From contig NZ_JAQZSJ010000012.1 in the NCBI RefSeq assembly GCF_029360585.1, positions 1-64,000 of the forward strand: a stretch of DNA of 64,000 bases. Direction: 5' to 3'. Positions 8,796 through 16,743 of the stretch are shown here, piece after piece. Origin of the DNA: Cohnella caldifontis. Its GTDB lineage: Bacteria; Bacillota; Bacilli; Paenibacillales; Paenibacillaceae. Made by a program: the position numbers and the translations under genes. The first letter of the stretch is position 1. Each line of letters begins with the position of its first letter. A model generated the notes under the pieces. It searched no databases. It saw nothing but the letters and a program-made list of their open reading frames with translations, and was not told the DNA's origin.

Positions 8796-8943
8796 AAAAA
8801 AATCTCCTCCTTGTTTCTCGCGGCGAATTGCGCCTGGCAACGAGAAAGAAGAACGAGATTCGCTTCGTAACCAACTAAAAACAAAGATGCGCAAATCCGG
8901 CAGACGGCGCCAAAAAAGCGGCCGCGGCGGAATGCGATCCGAT

Positions 8944-8977
8944 CTTAGTTTTTTATAGAGGGAGTTCGCGAACCTCT
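8944..8977 (-). ncRNA. preQ1-I riboswitch aptamer
   Basis: On the minus strand the segment reads AGAGGTTCGCGAACTCCCTC and then TATAAAAAACTAAG. This matches the preQ1-I consensus: a 5' AGAGGTTC stem, a small C-containing loop, CCTCTATAAAAAACTA tail. It lies about 150 bases upstream of queF. No simple terminator can be drawn between it and queF. A GC-rich segment ending in six U (about 8917-8931) may be part of the expression platform. Confidence 0.9.
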
Positions 8978-9116
8978 CCCGGCCGTCCGATCGGCAAGCC
9001 GGATTTTCTTCTTCGGTTGTCAACGGATAGAATACCACAGCCCAGGCGGATTGGCTAGCCTTCGCGGTTTCCAACCTGGGAATAGAGACATAGATCGACG
9101 GAAAGAGATAGGTCTC

Positions 9117-9145
9117 TGGACAGATCTGCCAATATTACTTATAAT
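9117..9145 (+). promoter_or_regulatory. Promoter of the riboswitch/HD-GYP transcript
   Basis: TGGACA (9117-9122), 17 bp, TATAAT (9140-9145), placed just before the c-di-GMP aptamer. Confidence 0.7.
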
Positions 9146-9156
9146 TTGACCAAACG

Positions 9157-9258
9157 ATAAAGGCAAACTTGCCGAAAGGCAAGGACGCAAAACTTCAGGC
9201 CTACGGGGGGCGGCGATCGGGCCGCGGTTCTCCCTATGGCGGCTGGGTTGCCGAAGCA
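9157..9258 (+). ncRNA. Cyclic di-GMP-I (GEMM-I) riboswitch aptamer
   Basis: GATAAAGGCAAAC, a P2 stem TTGC/GGCAA closed by a CGAAA loop, GGACGCAAA, then CTTCAGGCCTA, a GC-rich P3, and the tetraloop-receptor side GGGTTGCCGAAG. These are the diagnostic conserved blocks of GEMM-I. It is co-directional with the HD-GYP gene starting at 9415. A hairpin at 9287-9315 (GCATCC/GGATGC with inner TCTTC/GAAGA) lies between aptamer and gene and could be part of the expression platform, but there is no U-tract. Confidence 0.93.
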
Positions 9259-9414
9259 TGGGATCGCGTTTGGCGACCAGACCCCGGCATCCAATCTTCC
9301 AGCGAAGAAGGATGCTTATCTGCGTTTGGCCGACCGTCAAAAAGGAAGCGTTTTCTCTCCGCTCCGACGCTTTATCGGTTGATTGGCAGTCCGCAACGAT
9401 TCGAGGAGGTAGCC

Positions 9415-10473
9415 ATGCAGGTTAACCGGTATGAAGATCTCATTGGAATGCTCACCCTTCATCCGATTATGGACGGCAGAGGGGTGCTGTTGATCCCGGA
9501 AGACACGATCATCGGGCCCCAACATATCGAGAAGCTGGAAAATTTCAAAATCGATCCGTACGATATCCACGTGCAGCCGGCTGCGGCAGCCGCCCCGGAA
9601 ACGGCTCCCGCAGCCGCGGCTTTGGGCGGGCCGGCGGATGAACGGGAGCTGGTACGGAAGACGGAATCCCGCCTTTACGATTTGGAAAAGCTGGCGCTAT
9701 CGGACGGCAAAGTGCCGGTCTCGGACCTGGAAAGCCAGGTGCTGCCCCTGATCATGGAGGCCGCGCGCAAACGCAATTTGTTCCAGCTGTTCGCGGATTT
9801 GAAATCCGCTTCCGACTATCGTTACAAGCAAACGATCGGGGTCGTCTTTATGTCCGCCGCGCTGGGCAAATGGCTTAGGCTGGACGACAAGGAGCTTTCC
9901 CTGCTGACCACCGCCGCCAGCCTCTACGACATCGGGTCGGCCAAGCTCCCTTCCTATTTGTTGAACAAGCCCGGCGCGTTCCATCCCAGCGAGTGGGAAA
10001 TCATGAAAGAACACACCGTCTTAGGGCATGAAATCCTGAAGGAATCCGGGGTGGACTCCCGCGTCGCGCTCGTCGCCCTGCAGCACCACGAACGGGAGGA
10101 CGGCAGCGGATACCCCCATCGGCTGAAAAGCGAAGACATCGATCCGCTCAGCAAAATCGTCGCTTTGGCGGACGTATACGTCGCGATGACGTCCGAACGG
10201 CCGTACAGGCCCGCCTACACCTTCTACGAAGTGGTCAAGGAAATCCACGAGTCGATCATCCGCGGCCGCTTCGACTCCCGGATCGGCATGACGTTCCTGA
10301 ACGGATTGATGAACGCGCAAATCGGCAGCGAAGTGCTGCTGTCCGACGGCAGAAGCGGGAAAATCCTGCTGATCAATCCGAACTATCCGGCCAGCCCGCT
10401 CATTTCCGTCGGCGACGAATTCCTCGATTTGTGCAAATCGGACGCCGTCCGGATCCAGGAGATCGTCGGCTGA
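9415..10473 (+). CDS. HD-GYP domain protein with a degenerate metal site
   Basis: 352 residues. N-terminal ~120 residues are a poorly conserved region with an Ala/Pro linker; an HD-GYP domain covers about residues 125-320. HD-GYP enzymes hydrolyse c-di-GMP. Here the first metal histidine position is Gln139 (YKQTIGV) and the HD motif is Tyr171-Asp172 (LYDIGSAKLP rather than LHDIGKxxxP). The later ligands remain: HTVLGHEIL, QHHE, GSGYP and ADVYVAMTS. The enzyme may therefore be inactive or altered and act as a c-di-GMP receptor. The start is fixed by CGAGGAGGT at 9402-9410. The gene sits under the c-di-GMP-I riboswitch. The frame upstream of 9415 is open through the riboswitch but is noncoding. 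Confidence 0.9.
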   Translation: MQVNRYEDLIGMLTLHPIMDGRGVLLIPEDTIIGPQHIEKLENFKIDPYDIHVQPAAAAAPETAPAAAALGGPADERELVRKTESRLYDLEKLALSDGKVPVSDLESQVLPLIMEAARKRNLFQLFADLKSASDYRYKQTIGVVFMSAALGKWLRLDDKELSLLTTAASLYDIGSAKLPSYLLNKPGAFHPSEWEIMKEHTVLGHEILKESGVDSRVALVALQHHEREDGSGYPHRLKSEDIDPLSKIVALADVYVAMTSERPYRPAYTFYEVVKEIHESIIRGRFDSRIGMTFLNGLMNAQIGSEVLLSDGRSGKILLINPNYPASPLISVGDEFLDLCKSDAVRIQEIVG

Positions 10474-10506
10474 TCCGTAACCGCAACGTTTTCGTGCGTG
10501 AAGCAC

Positions 10507-10550
10507 CCGCCGTTTGTTCCCGGATCTCCGGGGCAGGCGGCGTTTTTTAT
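10507..10550 (+). terminator. Terminator after the HD-GYP gene
   Basis: CCGCC pairs with GGCGG and CCCGG with CCGGG; TTTTTTATTTT follows. It separates the HD-GYP gene from the next gene at 10572. Confidence 0.75.
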
Positions 10551-10571
10551 TTTCAAGGAGGGGATGGGACG

Positions 10572-11231
10572 ATGAACCACTTTGAGGAAGCGTTCGAGGC
10601 GTTTTTGGCGCGCCAGAAGGCGGAAGCGACCGGCATGCGCCGGGAGATGCTGGACCGCGATCTGACAGGTACCAAGAAATTGTGCGAGGCGTTGTGGCGC
10701 GTCTTCGGCACGTTCGAGGATATGGAATTGGAGTATGAGCTGGTGAGCGAAACGGGCGTGAAGATTTACGTGGACGTGTTTCATCGTAAGTTGGGAATCG
10801 CGTTTGAGGCGGAAGGTTACGTCGTGCATGCCGAGAAGATCACGCGGGAGCGTCACTCTTTCGAGCAAATGCGCATTCGTTCCATCATGAAGCTGAATCT
10901 GAAGTATATGCCGTTCAGTTGGGACGAACTGGACAAAAAACCGGAAGCCTGCGCCCGCTCCGTGTATGAAGCTTTGGGGAGATGGGGAAACGGACGGGAC
11001 GGCAAATGGATGGAGATGTCCGTGTATGAAAGGGAGATTCTCCGTTGCGGTCTCGTAAATATCGGGGCTTTTTCGATGTCGGATGCATGCCGGTGGATCG
11101 GATTAAAGGAGGATGCAACGCGGGAGTGGATACGAAAGCTACTCGACAAACAATTGCTTCATATGGAAGGTGGCAGTGAAAAGCGATTTTACCGTTTCCG
11201 TGTCGCTGATGAGGTATACAGACTGATGTAA
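10572..11231 (+). CDS. Unassigned protein, nuclease-like fold suspected, plus C-terminal winged helix
   Basis: 219 residues, no family recognised with certainty. Residues ~60-115 read VKIYVDVFHRKLGIAFEAEG, then YVVHAEKITRERHSFEQMR and LNLKYMPFSWDEL. This pattern (Asp in a strand, ExEGY in the next, an R-rich helix, then a hydrophobic strand) resembles the DUF559/Vsr branch of PD-(D/E)XK nucleases, but the usual lysine is not obvious. Residues ~150-219 look like a winged-helix DNA-binding region (SMSDACRWIGLKEDATREWI). Start ATG 10572 follows AAGGAGGGG. It precedes the 51-bp repeat array. Whether it is active is unknown. Confidence 0.7.
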   Translation: MNHFEEAFEAFLARQKAEATGMRREMLDRDLTGTKKLCEALWRVFGTFEDMELEYELVSETGVKIYVDVFHRKLGIAFEAEGYVVHAEKITRERHSFEQMRIRSIMKLNLKYMPFSWDELDKKPEACARSVYEALGRWGNGRDGKWMEMSVYEREILRCGLVNIGAFSMSDACRWIGLKEDATREWIRKLLDKQLLHMEGGSEKRFYRFRVADEVYRLM

Positions 11232-11293
11232 CAGTCTCAGCGAAACGGCCTCATGGCAAGCAACGTCATTTTGAAACTCCGGAGCTTTGCACC

Positions 11294-12191
11294 GGGCCGA
11301 TGTACGGAAAAGTCGGACAACGGCGGCGGTTTTGCTGAAATAGCGGGCCGATGTACGGAAAAGTCGGATAACGGCGGCGGTTTTGCTGGAATAGCGGGCC
11401 GATGTACGGAAAAGTCGGACAACGGCGGCGGTTTTGCTGAAATAGCGGGCCGATGTACGGAAAAGTCGGACAACGGCGGCGGTTTTGCTGGAATAGCGGG
11501 CCGATGTACGGAAAAGTCGGACAACGGCGGCGGTTTTGCTGGAATAGCGGGCCGATGTACGGAAAAGTCGGACAACGGCGGCGGTTTTGCTGGAATAGCG
11601 GGCCGATGTACGGAAAAGTCGGACAACGGCGGCGGTTTTGCTGGAATAGCGGGCCGATGTACGGAAAAGTCGGACAACGGCGGCGGTTTTGCTGGAATAG
11701 CGGGCCGATGTACGGAAAAGTCGGACAACGGCGGCGGTTTTGCTGGAATAGCGGGCCGATGTACGGAAAAGTCGGACAACGGCGGCGGTTTTGCTGGAAT
11801 AGCGGGCCGATGTACGGAAAAGTCGGACAACGGCGGCGGTTTTGCTGGAATAGCGGGCCGATGTACGGAAAAGTCGGACAACGGCGGCGGTTTTGCTGGA
11901 ATAGCGGGCCGATGTACGGAAAAGTCGGACAACGGCGGCGGTTTTGCTGGAATAGCGGGCCGATGTACGGAAAAGTCGGACAACGGCGGCGGTTTTGCTG
12001 GAATAGCGGGCCGATGTACGGAAAAGTCGGACAACGGCGGCGGTTTTGCTGGAATAGCGGGCCGATGTACGGAAAAGTCGGACAACGGCGGCGGTTTTGC
12101 TGGAATAGCGGGCCGATGTACGGAAAAGTCGGACAACGGCGGCAGTTTTGCTGGAATAGCGGGCCGATGTACGGAAAAGTCGGACAACGGC
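11294..12191. repeat. 51-bp tandem repeat array, 17 full copies plus a partial 18th
   Basis: The unit is GGGCCGATGTACGGAAAAGT followed by CGGACAACGGCGGCGGTTTT and GCTGGAATAGC, repeated contiguously every 51 bp from 11294. Internal copies are essentially identical. Variants are at the edges: GAAATAGC in units 1 and 3, GGATAAC in unit 2, and GGCAGTTTT in unit 17. A 51-bp period is divisible by three, so several frames stay open across it; none has a ribosome site and none is taken as a gene. It lies between the stop of the 10572 gene and the terminator of the convergent Gfo/Idh gene. Confidence 0.97.
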
Positions 12192-12206
12192 GCTCGATAA
12201 AAAGCA

Positions 12207-12245
12207 AAAGCTCCTCGCGAACCCTTGCGGGATCGGAGGAGCTTT
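12207..12245 (-). terminator. Terminator of the LacI/ThuA/Gfo-Idh operon
   Basis: AAAGCTCCTC and GAGGAGCTTT form a 10-bp stem; on the minus strand TTTTGCTTTTTA follows. It may work in both directions. Confidence 0.8.
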
Positions 12246-12266
12246 CTTGATGAAGGACGAATCGGC

Positions 12267-13367
12267 TTAATCCAGCGCGTAATCGGCCAAGCCGAGCGGC
12301 AGCGGCGCCGGCTTGTCGCACGTGCTTTGCATCAAGTAATGCTTGCCTTGCTCGGACGCGTCATGGAACCCGTGCATCGCTTCCAGCACGTGATAGGCCA
12401 TGGCCCCGTTCGCCCGATGTTTGCGGCCGCTTAGGATCGCTTTGGCCATGTCGGCCGCTCCGACGCCGCGGGCGTTTTCCGTTTTGGCGTGGGTCAGCGG
12501 GATTTGCGACCATTCCGACGAGCCGGCTCTCTTCACGGACACCGGTCCGCCGAACGTGTTCGGGTCCGGTACGACGAGCGTGCCTTGGCTGCCGTAAATT
12601 TCGATGCGCGGCAGCGTGGAGCCGCCCGCGACGTCGAACGAGGTGAGCAGCATCCCGACCGGGCCGGAGGCGAAGTCGATCACGCCGGCGATGTGGGTCG
12701 GCGTCTCTACCTGCAGCACTTTGCCGAATTTCGGCTTGCTGGTGATCTTACGCTCGGGATGCGTGATCCGAGCCGAGCCCGTGACGCGGGCGATCGGCCC
12801 GAGCAGGGCGATCATCGCGGTCAAGTAATACGGGCCCATATCGAACATCGGGCCGCCGCCCTTCTCGTAGAAGAACTCCGGAGAAGGATGCCAGCTTTCC
12901 GGCCCGGAACTCATCATGAAAGCCGTCGCGCCGATCGGCGTGCCGATCCAGCCGTCCTCGATCAGCTTCACGCAAGTCTGGATGCCGCCTCCCAGGAACG
13001 TGTCCGGAGCGCTGCCGACGCGCAAGCCTTTCTTCTCGGCGAGCGCCAGCAACTGCAGGCCTTCCTCGCGGGTAACGGCAAGGGGCTTCTCCCCGTAGAC
13101 GTGCTTGCCGGCTTCCAGCGCTTTCATGCCGACCGCCGCGTGCGCCTGCGGGATCGTCAGGTTGATCACCATCTGAACCTCCGGATCGGCCAGCAGCTCA
13201 TCGACCGTGCAGCCGCGGATGCCGTGCTCCTCCGCTTTCTCTTTCGCCCGCTCCACGTCGATGTCGGCGCAAGCGACGACTTCCATGGAATCGAACCGCT
13301 TGCCGTTCTGCAAATAAATCCCGCTGATGTTGCCCGTTCCGATAATGCCGACCTTCAATTTCTCCAT
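12267..13367 (-). CDS. Gfo/Idh/MocA-family NAD(P)-dependent oxidoreductase
   Basis: 366 residues. N-terminal Rossmann motif GIIGTGNISG at residues 8-17, then the EKPLAVT motif near residue 96 whose lysine is the usual catalytic residue. A C-terminal GFO/IDH beta-sheet domain follows (GGGPMFDMGPYYLTAM). The family oxidises or isomerises sugars and polyols; the substrate here is unknown. It is the last gene of an operon with ThuA and LacI. ThuA-like and Gfo/Idh genes are often paired in trehalose or related disaccharide pathways. The start has AAGGGGGAA upstream. Confidence 0.93.
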   Translation of the reverse strand: MEKLKVGIIGTGNISGIYLQNGKRFDSMEVVACADIDVERAKEKAEEHGIRGCTVDELLADPEVQMVINLTIPQAHAAVGMKALEAGKHVYGEKPLAVTREEGLQLLALAEKKGLRVGSAPDTFLGGGIQTCVKLIEDGWIGTPIGATAFMMSSGPESWHPSPEFFYEKGGGPMFDMGPYYLTAMIALLGPIARVTGSARITHPERKITSKPKFGKVLQVETPTHIAGVIDFASGPVGMLLTSFDVAGGSTLPRIEIYGSQGTLVVPDPNTFGGPVSVKRAGSSEWSQIPLTHAKTENARGVGAADMAKAILSGRKHRANGAMAYHVLEAMHGFHDASEQGKHYLMQSTCDKPAPLPLGLADYALD

Positions 13368-13398
13368 GCTTGCGTTCCCCCTTATGCTAGTCTTGCGA

Positions 13399-14061
13399 TC
13401 AGCCTTTGCCTTGCGCGGCCCAGAGGAACCCGCGCCTCATCAGTTCCAATACCGGCGGCATCCGGACGATATCCGCCTGGTGGCCCAGCGAATTATAGAA
13501 CACCCGGCCGACTCCCCAACGCTTCGTCCACACGACCGGCATGTCGACGGGTTTGTTCAGGGAGTGGGGACCCGGCACGGTCGGGAACCGCGTGGTGGCC
13601 AGCACCTCCACGGCAGGGTCGACGTGCATGTAATATTGCTCGCTCTTGACGGGGAAATCCTCGATTCCTTCCACGAGGGGGCTGGAATTGGCCGTGATGT
13701 TCACGGTATACTCCACGCCGTCGTTGCCGGGATGCGCGACCCATTGGCCCCCCGTCATGAACTGCCATTCCACGTTCTCGCGGAAGGAGTCGCACATGCC
13801 GCCGTGGCAGCCGGCCAAGCCGACGCCGCTCTGTACCGCTTCCGACACGTTGGTCGCCAGCTGCGGTTCGATTTTGCCCATCGTCCAGACCGGCACGATC
13901 AGGTCGAGCGTCTTCAGTTTATCGGCATCCGCGAACTCCTCCAACTGGTCCGATACTTCGGCTCGGAAGCCTTCTTTCTCCAGAAGCCCCCGGAAAATGC
14001 CCGCGACTTCCTCCGGCTGGTGTCCGTCCCAGCCTCCCCAAACGATCAATGCTTGTTTCAT
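13399..14061 (-). CDS. ThuA-domain protein (trehalose-utilisation-like)
   Basis: 220 residues, a single ThuA domain with a glutamine-amidotransferase-like fold: ALIVWGGWDGHQPEEVA at the start, GLAGCHGGMCDSF in the middle (nucleophile-elbow-like cysteine), and VFYNSLGHQ near the end. ThuA-type proteins accompany Gfo/Idh dehydrogenases in trehalose/sucrose catabolism of Rhizobium and many soil bacteria; their exact reaction is not settled. The ATG at 14061 overlaps the LacI stop by 4 bp, so translation is coupled to the regulator; GGAAAGGGGAA is upstream. Confidence 0.9.
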   Translation of the reverse strand: MKQALIVWGGWDGHQPEEVAGIFRGLLEKEGFRAEVSDQLEEFADADKLKTLDLIVPVWTMGKIEPQLATNVSEAVQSGVGLAGCHGGMCDSFRENVEWQFMTGGQWVAHPGNDGVEYTVNITANSSPLVEGIEDFPVKSEQYYMHVDPAVEVLATTRFPTVPGPHSLNKPVDMPVVWTKRWGVGRVFYNSLGHQADIVRMPPVLELMRRGFLWAAQGKG

Positions 14062-15101
14062 AGCGATTCCCCTTTCCGTTCTCCGCAGGATTGCCGGATC
14101 ACGAGCGTCGGAGTCAGCTGCTCCGAGAACGGCTCCGCGTCTCCCGTCGGCGTCTTCGTTGCTTGATCCAGCACTTTCTCCGCGGCCAGTCTTCCCATTT
14201 CGTAGAAAGGCACGCGCACCGAAGTCAGCGGCGGCTCGCTCATTCGCGCCGCGTCGGAATCGTCGTAAGCGGCGATGGCGAGATCGTCCGGCAGCGCGCA
14301 TCCCCGGTCGCGGAGGCCTTTCATCAGCCCGATGGCCATCCGGTCATTGGCGACGAACAAGGCGTCAAGCCGGTCGAAATCGGCATGGACACGCTCCGCC
14401 GCCGCGTTCCCGCTCGTCCAGCTGTAATTGCCGGGGTACACCAAGGAGTCATCCGGTTCGATGCCTGCTTCTTGAAGCGCCTTCCGATATCCCGTCAGCC
14501 GATCCGCGCTGTTGGAATATTGGGGCGCCCCGTTCAGAAAGCCGATGCTGCGGTATCCTTTGCCCAGCAGATGCCGGACGGCCCGATAGGCCCCTTCCAC
14601 GTGGTCCGCGGCGATTTTCCCGATCGAGAATTCCGGAAAATGCTGATCCATCACGCAGCAGGGCAGCCCCTCCTCCGCGGCTTTGCGGATGCCCGCAACC
14701 TCGGCGGGCAGCGAACTTGCGCCGAGGATGACCGCGGCATCGATGCGCCGGGTTCGGAAGAGCGACACGTAGTCGTATTCTTCAGCCGGGTTGCGGAACA
14801 GCAGCAGCAATCCGTATCCGCGTTCATGCACCGTCTGCCCGATGCCGCTTAAGATCTCCGAGAAGTAGTACGTCGAGAACAGGTGGACCTTGGGCACGTG
14901 CGGCAGCACGACGCCGAGGTTCCCGCTGCGGCCCCGCGCGAAGCTGGATGCGACCGCGTTCAGATGATAGCCCAGCCGCTCGGCGGCGTCCAAGACGCGA
15001 TCGCGGGTTGACTCCCGGATCGGGCCGACGCCGTTCAGCACCCGGGACACGGTCGCTTCGGAAACGCCCGCGAGATCGGCCACTTCTTTGCGTGTCGCCA
15101 T
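14058..15101 (-). CDS. LacI-family transcriptional regulator
   Basis: 347 residues. N-terminal HTH (TRKEVADLAGVSEATVSRVL) and hinge helix (LNAVASSFARGRS), then a periplasmic-binding-protein-like effector domain (LGVVLPHVP onwards). It is the first gene of an operon with thuA-like and Gfo/Idh genes. A perfect 18-bp palindrome with central CpG lies over its promoter, so it probably represses its own operon until a sugar ligand binds. Start: ATG 15101 after GGGGGGAAT. An open frame reaches 15191 but would begin inside the operator. Confidence 0.94.
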   Translation of the reverse strand: MATRKEVADLAGVSEATVSRVLNGVGPIRESTRDRVLDAAERLGYHLNAVASSFARGRSGNLGVVLPHVPKVHLFSTYYFSEILSGIGQTVHERGYGLLLLFRNPAEEYDYVSLFRTRRIDAAVILGASSLPAEVAGIRKAAEEGLPCCVMDQHFPEFSIGKIAADHVEGAYRAVRHLLGKGYRSIGFLNGAPQYSNSADRLTGYRKALQEAGIEPDDSLVYPGNYSWTSGNAAAERVHADFDRLDALFVANDRMAIGLMKGLRDRGCALPDDLAIAAYDDSDAARMSEPPLTSVRVPFYEMGRLAAEKVLDQATKTPTGDAEPFSEQLTPTLVIRQSCGERKGESL

Positions 15102-15174
15102 GTCATATTCCCCCCAAAAGTGACGCAAAGGCCTGTTGCTTATTCCGATTCCTTTTGGCGGTGCCCCTATACAA

Positions 15175-15192
15175 AATGTACGCGCGTACATT
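15175..15192. promoter_or_regulatory. LacI-family operator
   Basis: AATGTACGCGCGTACATT is a perfect 18-bp palindrome with the central CG typical of LacI/PurR-family sites. It overlaps the -10 box at 15190-15195 and the start-site region. Confidence 0.8.
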
Positions 15193-15218
15193 ATCTCATC
15201 GGCCTGACTTCAAGTCAA
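15190..15218 (-). promoter_or_regulatory. Promoter of the LacI operon
   Basis: Minus strand TTGACT (15218-15213), 17 bp, GATAAT (15195-15190), overlapped by the palindromic operator. Confidence 0.8.
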
Positions 15219-15230
15219 TGTGCGAAACTA

Positions 15231-15258
15231 AAAAAAGGCGGGTCCGAAGACCCGCCTT
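15231..15258 (-). terminator. Terminator of the DHA2 exporter gene
   Basis: AAGGCGGGTC/GACCCGCCTT hairpin with a TTCG loop, followed on the minus strand by TTTTTTTAG. Confidence 0.9.
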
Positions 15259-15272
15259 GCCTTGAACTCCGA

Positions 15273-16718
15273 TCAATGCGCTTTCTGCTGGGCCATGATC
15301 TTGCCATGGGACGGCAAGAACAACACGGAGAGCAGATTGGCGGCCGTAATGGCAAGCAGCAGCAGGAACACGCCGTGCATGCCCGACGTTAGCTCCGTCA
15401 CCGTCGGCGTATCCGAAGTGACGTAATGGTTGAAAATCGTGCCGAACACCGCGACGCCAACCGTCTGTCCGAGCGACCGCATGAGCGCGTTCGCCGCATT
15501 GGCGACGCCCCGCATTTCCCAGCCGACGACCGATTGCACGATGACGTTGGACGGCGTCGAGAGGAAGCCCATGCCGAAGCCGAAGACGATCATGATTCCG
15601 ATCCAATACGCGAAGGGAGAATCCACGTTCAATGCGGCCAGCCAAGCGCCGGCCGCGACGACGACGACCCCGCCGAACACGACGGATGCCTTGATGCCCA
15701 CCCGGTACATGATGCGTCCCACGATTACCGAGGCGATCGGCCAAGCGATCGACATCGGCATGACGGTGTAGCCGGAGCCGGTCGCGGTATGGCCGAGCAC
15801 CGACTGGATCCAGATCGGCGCATAAATCGTAATGCCCGTCGTCACGCTGAACGCCAGGAAGCCGGTGACGTTGACCACGTTCATTACTTTGATTTTGAAA
15901 ATGGACAGCGGCATCATCGGCTCCGCGGCCTTCTTCTCGACCCACAGGAACAGGAGGATGAACACGGCGGCGGCGACGAAAAGCCCGATAATCGTCCCGG
16001 AATTCCACGGATGCTGCTCGCCGCCGCTTAGCAGCGCGTACAACAGCGACGTCAGCGCGATCGTAAACGTAAGCGCGCCGAGGTAGTCAATCTTTTTCTT
16101 CTTCCGCTCGAAGCTCTCGTGCAGGAAGCCGATGACCAGGACCAGCGCAATGATGCCGATCGGCACGTTGATGAAGAAGATCCAGCGCCAGGTCACGTAA
16201 TCGACGAAATAGCCGCCGACGAGAGGACCCAGCAGCCCGGCTACCGACCACACGGAGCCGAACACGCCCATCATTTTGGCGCGTTTCTCGCCGGGGAAAA
16301 TATCGCCAACGATCGTGAAGCACACCGTGTTCAGCGCGCCGGCCCCGATCCCTTGAAGCGCCCGGAACCAGATCAGGGCGGTCATCGAGTGGGCCAAGCC
16401 GCATAGAACCGAACCGAGGACGAACACCACCGTGCCGATCACGAACACGATTTTCCGTCCGAACAGGTCGGCCAGCTTGCCGAATATCGGGGTCGTGACG
16501 CAGGTCGTCAGCGTATAGATCGAGAACACCCAGCTGATAAGGCTTAAGCCTTGCAGTTCTTTCGTGATTTCGGGCATGGCCGTGGCCACGACGGTGACGT
16601 CCAGCGCCCCGATGAACAAGGCGGCCAGAAGGCCGATGGTGACCATGTTGACGTTGGTGCGATTAGACAAGGAAGTTGCCTTCTTTCCGAATAGGTTGTT
16701 TTGGCGGAAGACATACAT
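15273..16718 (-). CDS. DHA2 (EmrB/QacA) family MFS drug exporter
   Basis: 481 residues with 14 predicted helices. The DHA2 motif LDVTVVATAMPEI lies in helix 1, GKLADLFGRK follows helix 2, and motif C-like GPLVGGYFVDYVTWRWIFFI lies in helix 5. It exports lipophilic drugs or other small molecules by proton antiport. It is monocistronic, with a strong promoter at 16744-16772 and its own terminator. The first ATG at 16718 lies within a perfect inverted repeat (16712-16736), which probably binds an unlinked regulator. Confidence 0.93.
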   Translation of the reverse strand: MYVFRQNNLFGKKATSLSNRTNVNMVTIGLLAALFIGALDVTVVATAMPEITKELQGLSLISWVFSIYTLTTCVTTPIFGKLADLFGRKIVFVIGTVVFVLGSVLCGLAHSMTALIWFRALQGIGAGALNTVCFTIVGDIFPGEKRAKMMGVFGSVWSVAGLLGPLVGGYFVDYVTWRWIFFINVPIGIIALVLVIGFLHESFERKKKKIDYLGALTFTIALTSLLYALLSGGEQHPWNSGTIIGLFVAAAVFILLFLWVEKKAAEPMMPLSIFKIKVMNVVNVTGFLAFSVTTGITIYAPIWIQSVLGHTATGSGYTVMPMSIAWPIASVIVGRIMYRVGIKASVVFGGVVVVAAGAWLAALNVDSPFAYWIGIMIVFGFGMGFLSTPSNVIVQSVVGWEMRGVANAANALMRSLGQTVGVAVFGTIFNHYVTSDTPTVTELTSGMHGVFLLLLAITAANLLSVLFLPSHGKIMAQQKAH

Positions 16719-16736
16719 TTCATACCTTTATGTATG
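16712..16736. promoter_or_regulatory. Inverted repeat at the DHA2 exporter start
   Basis: CATACAT (16712-16718) and ATGTATG (16730-16736) flank 11 bases, between the -10 box and the start codon. A TetR- or MarR-type operator is plausible; no regulator gene is adjacent. Confidence 0.5.
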
Positions 16737-16743
16737 CTTACCC

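Noticed and set aside
9169..9414. N-terminal extension of the HD-GYP protein
   Set aside because: The frame is open because it reads through the c-di-GMP riboswitch. CGAGGAGGT fixes the start at 9415.
11253..12321. Frames of 260-350 residues across the tandem array (for example repeats of CPTFPYIGPLFQQNR or GRCTEKSDNGGGFAGIA)
   Set aside because: They arise because a 51-bp period preserves every frame. No ribosome site, start context or codon bias; the array is a DNA repeat.
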